Program-made: the position numbers and the translations under genes
Notes under the pieces: model-generated
Told to the model about the DNA's origin: nothing
The model's database searches: none
What the model saw: only the letters and a program-made list of their open reading frames with translations
Assembly (NCBI GenBank): GCA_023953695.1
Contig: JAMLJG010000001.1
Location: forward strand, 186,001 to 250,000
DNA: 64,000 bases
Reading direction: 5' to 3'
Source of the DNA: Kiritimatiellia bacterium
GTDB lineage: Bacteria; Verrucomicrobiota; Kiritimatiellia; CAIVKH01
Part shown: positions 61,423 through 64,000 of the stretch, piece after piece
Position numbering within the stretch: the stretch's first letter is position 1
Layout of the letters: the number at the start of each line of letters is the position of its first letter

Positions 61423-62423
61423 GGGTATGCTTATGATGCGAATGGAAACATGACCACGGACGGACAATTTTGGAATACGTCTGGGACAACGCCGACCGTC
61501 TCAAAGAAGTGCGCAAGGACGGGAAGTCGTGATGACCTGCCGCTATGACGGGCAATGCCGGCGCAGCCGGAGGAATTGGTGGCATTCGTCGTGCTCAACC
61601 TCCGCGACCTCTACGGTCTACTATCACTACGACGCCAATGGAAACGTCATCGCTTGCACGGATGCGGACGGCGCCCTCGTCTCACACCTCGAATACAGCC
61701 CCTTCGGCAAAAGTGCTGCTGCAACCGCGCCTACCACCGCGCTACCAGTTCTCAAGCAAGGAATATGACACCGCCACGGAACTGAACTATTACGGCTTCA
61801 GATTCTACTCCTCAGAGATGGGGAGGTGGCTCTCAAGAGACCCACTCGGAGAACGGGGCGGGTTGAATCTCCATGGCTTTGTCCGTAACGATCCGATCCG
61901 ATACGTCGATCCTCTTGGTCTCGTTACTTATGATCTTGATCCCTCGACGCACGAAGGCGTCCCGTGGAAGTGGGCAGATCTTAGCGACCGTGCCGACGAG
62001 CCGGATGCAGAGACGCGCGTTACGTTTAGCGTGAACTGTCTGTGTGATGCTTGCAATGGCGATAGCTGCCGCAAGGTCGCGTGCACCGTGAGTTTGCATC
62101 AATCTGTTTGGATAGATTACAAACGGTATTATAGACCGAGTGGTGCCTATCGGCATGAGCAGATGCACGTGCGAAATCTTTTGGAGGCAGCGAAAGCGAT
62201 CGGAGCTGTTCTCGAAGGATATGAGAAGAGGGGCTGCAGGGCGAAGTCCGTGTGCGAGGATGAGATTTGGTTCATCAACAAATGGTATAATAACTACGTT
62301 ATTCCTAAGTACCTTGACATTGAGGCGACCCACACAAATCCAAATGGCCCGAAGGCTGGAACCGACTATGATCCTATTACGCCGATGCCGCCGGCTTCGA
62401 ATACCAACCCCCGGCTGCAATAG
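61423..62423 (+). pseudogene. frameshifted Rhs 3' end with HExxH-type C-terminal tip (module 2)
   Basis: Rhs/YD repeats run across three frames: GYAYDANGNMTTDGQFW (from 61423), YHYDANGNVIACTDADG and LEYSPFGKS (to about 61700), then FSSKEYDTATELNYYGFRFYSSEMGRWLSRD (split) and LNLHGFVRNDPIRYVDPLGL. The first two parts are out of frame with the tip. The tip after LGL (about 170 residues) has a Cys cluster (CLCDACNGDSC) and AYRHEQMHVRNLLEAAK, a zincin-like HExxH. Probably a decayed polymorphic-toxin carrier; the tip itself is open from 61767. Confidence 0.75.
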
Positions 62424-62436
62424 GGGATACTTCAAC

Positions 62437-62763
62437 ATGCGCCTGATGCTCATGCTTGCGTTTGTCTTCTTGCTGCAATCCGGTCTCGCAGAAACCGGAA
62501 AAGCAGAGAGTGTGGTCGTTAAGACTACGGGTCGTGCGATTGTTGGTATGACCACGGCTGAGTTGAAGGAGTTGACCGATGCTCTTCCGGCTCTTCTGCC
62601 GAATGAAGTCCGGGTTCTGGCCATCACTATTCAGAGTGGGTCCAAAGCCACGGTTCGGACGGGTAAGATTGATGGGCCGCTATCCGGTGGCGGTGAAATG
62701 TACGAGTTGTCGAAGAAGGACGGCCGATGGATCATTAGTGGCCGGTACAACTGGATTTCGTAG
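62437..62763 (+). CDS. small exported protein after Rhs tip 2; possible immunity or inhibitor
   Basis: A 108-residue protein with a signal peptide (MRLMLMLAFVFLLQSGLAE). A compact domain follows, with IVGMTTAELKELTDALPALL, VRVLAITIQSGSKATVRTG and GRWIISGRYNWIS. No family recognised. It begins 13 bases after the tip stop, in the same arrangement as module 1, which suggests a toxin-antidote pair. Because the tip has a protease-like motif, it could act as a periplasmic inhibitor; this is inference. Confidence 0.6.
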   Translation: MRLMLMLAFVFLLQSGLAETGKAESVVVKTTGRAIVGMTTAELKELTDALPALLPNEVRVLAITIQSGSKATVRTGKIDGPLSGGGEMYELSKKDGRWIISGRYNWIS

Positions 62764-62773
62764 ATACAGCGGT

Positions 62774-62944
62774 GGCCCCGGAAAACGGAGCCAGGGGGCT
62801 AGTTATGGTTTGAGGTGAGATTCTCCCTGCGGTAGCCCTGTTGGAACGACAGGGCAGAAACGAGGAGAACAATGAAGCGGACACGACGGAACCATAGTGC
62901 GGAGTTCAAGGCCCGGATAGCCCGGGAGGCCCTGCGGGGCGGGA
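62774..62944 (+). pseudogene. IS3-family left end with OrfA fragment
   Basis: TGGCCCCGGAAAACGGAGCCA (split at 20) near 62774 looks like an IS3 terminal repeat. GAGGAGAACA then ATG (62872) opens MKRTRRNHSAEFKARIARE, the start of IS3 OrfA. After about 25 codons it is interrupted by the 20-bp repeat that begins the RAYT element. OrfB is absent. Confidence 0.7.
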
Positions 62945-63977
62945 AGAGGGGTCAGTTCTTGGTAACGTATAGTCTTGGTCGTTATCAGAGCAGTCCTTTG
63001 CGCCAATGGTACAGCCGGTTATTCAAGTGGCCGGCCGTGCCCATGTGCAGACGCGCGGCGATCCACTTCACGCTCATCAGCGTTTCCGCGCGCAAGCGGG
63101 CGGCCAGCTCCACCTTCATCCGATCCCCTTTGGCTCGCTCCTCCAAGTCGGATTCCTCCCATCCGCGGTGCCTTAACTCCTTCCGAATCAACCGCTCTGC
63201 CTGAACTTCCGCAGATTCCGCGCGTTCGCTCCCATAGTGTTCCGCTCCCATGCGTTCGGATACTTGTGCCAATAACTCCTGACGGAAAGTTTCATCCCCG
63301 AAGCACCACCCTCGCCGAATCGCCGCATACTCAACCGGCACATCCCCCGATCGTCTTGCCTCGATCGCACGCTCCAGCGCCCGGCGTCCTGCTGCACTGT
63401 CCTTGGGAACACCACTCTCTCCCATCAGCCGATCCACGCGCAGCCACGGCCATCGCTTGCCCGGAGTCTTCATATATTCCGGCCAACTGCTCCAGCGATA
63501 CGTCACCAATCGTTCATCCGCCGCCAGCAGTCCGGCTCGAAAGGATTCAAGTGAACGTAGTCACAAACCGTTCGGAAATACCGTCACCTGTGCCGTCAAC
63601 CACCAAGGCTTTATAGCGCCCGGCAAACACAGGACCTGATCGCCGATGTCGGCGGTTGAAGCGCATCGTATAGGTACCCAGCAAACCACTTCATCCTCGT
63701 TACTCAAATTGCCCTGTGGTGTTTCCACCACAAGGTGAAAATGGTTGTCCATCAAGCAGAGCGCATGCACTTCCCAGCCCGACTTCTCGCACACCTCACC
63801 CACCGCGATCAGAAACCCGTCCCGATCTCCGTCGTCCAGGAAGATTGCCTCCCGCCGATCTCCGCGGCTCAACACGTGATAGATCGCTCCCGGATACTGC
63901 ACTCGTAACTTTCTCGCCATGTCACAAGAGACTAGCCACCCGAGATAAAATAATCAATACCAAGAACTGACCCCTCT
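62945..63977 (-). mobile_element. RAYT element bounded by perfect 20-bp inverted repeats
   Basis: AGAGGGGTCAGTTCTTGGTA at 62945-62964 and its exact reverse complement at 63958-63977 flank the transposase remnant. The element, about 1033 bp, sits inside the IS3 OrfA fragment. The remaining 23 bases to the window end could not be assigned. Confidence 0.7.
62985..63920 (-). pseudogene. REP-associated tyrosine transposase (RAYT, Y1/IS200-like), frameshifted
   Basis: MARKLRVQYPGAIYHVLSRG and CLMDNHFHLVVETPQGNL (63920 to about 63710) give the HUH (HFH) motif of RAYT proteins. The middle, including the FAGRYKAL and DYVHLNP-type segments, can only be read by changing frame several times. The C-terminal 174 residues are open again from 63509 (MVTYRWSSWPEYM). 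It is broken. RAYTs mobilise REP palindromes, which fits the hairpin repeats at 26.3 and 61 kb. Confidence 0.8.
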
Positions 63978-64000
63978 CGCTTCGAAAACTCCGGCGACGG

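Overview
The window looks like a GC-rich chromosome segment from a bacterium of the PVC superphylum. Verrucomicrobiota/Kiritimatiellota or a relative is the best guess. The evidence is indirect: a DUF1573-rhodanese-MauE operon, a PEP-CTERM protein, parallel beta-helix and Rhs debris, a 32-residue mS38/COX24-like basic protein, and intergenic TTCCAA-N3-TTGGAA palindromes. No rRNA or tRNA gene, CRISPR array or replication origin was seen.

Layout. 1-8.3 kb, mostly minus strand: Na/Pi cotransporter fragment, NUDIX hydrolase, DUF1573-rhodanese-MauE operon, DtxR-family metal regulator, metF, a Zn/Mn-type ABC importer and a YuiD-type membrane protein. 8.4-13.2 kb, minus: GlgX-type debranching enzyme, an unknown membrane protein, recO, DUF502. 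13.3-18.4 kb, plus: tilS, uvrC, a secreted gluzincin-like protein, an MFS carrier. 18.5-26.1 kb is an accessory island: an IS110 remnant, a 5'-truncated group II intron, then an array of integron gene cassettes in reverse orientation, with attC hairpins and no integrase in view. 26.1-26.6 kb carries regularly spaced hairpin repeats.

26.6-35 kb, plus, is core information processing: rpmE, prfA-prmC-(CxxCxGxG membrane protein), ffh, rpsP-khpA-trmD-rplS-rnhB-yraN, and a lytic transglycosylase. A PEP-CTERM protein follows. 36-38.8 kb, minus: NYN nuclease, LacI regulator, TPR protein. 39-45.3 kb, plus: a CsgG/PEGA-like protein, DUF456, a 650-residue GGDDxY-repeat protein, a HEAT protein, thrC and a DUF218 protein. 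45.4-48.3 kb, minus: nagB, a secreted protein, rplT and rpmI. 48.5-53.5 kb, plus: dienelactone hydrolase, DUF5701, ClC channel with CBS domains, DUF1801, CsgG. 53.6-57.6 kb, minus: a large TPR lipoprotein, the mS38-like protein, hisG and purN. 57.8-64 kb decays into mobile debris: a beta-helix gene joined to a tyrosine-recombinase tail, two Rhs-tip modules each followed by a small exported protein, an IS3 fragment, and a broken RAYT transposase with perfect 20-bp terminal inverted repeats.

The most interesting system is the cassette array at about 20.77-26.02 kb. For the cassettes with both ends visible, the first six bases are complementary to the cassette's own attC R'' box, which is the signature expected of circularised integron cassettes. 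Two cassettes are near-identical 300-bp units with no conserved reading frame. One carries a two-gene pair of membrane-anchored proteins, one of them PD-(D/E)xK-like. The array stops at the 3' end of a group II intron fragment lying on the opposite strand.
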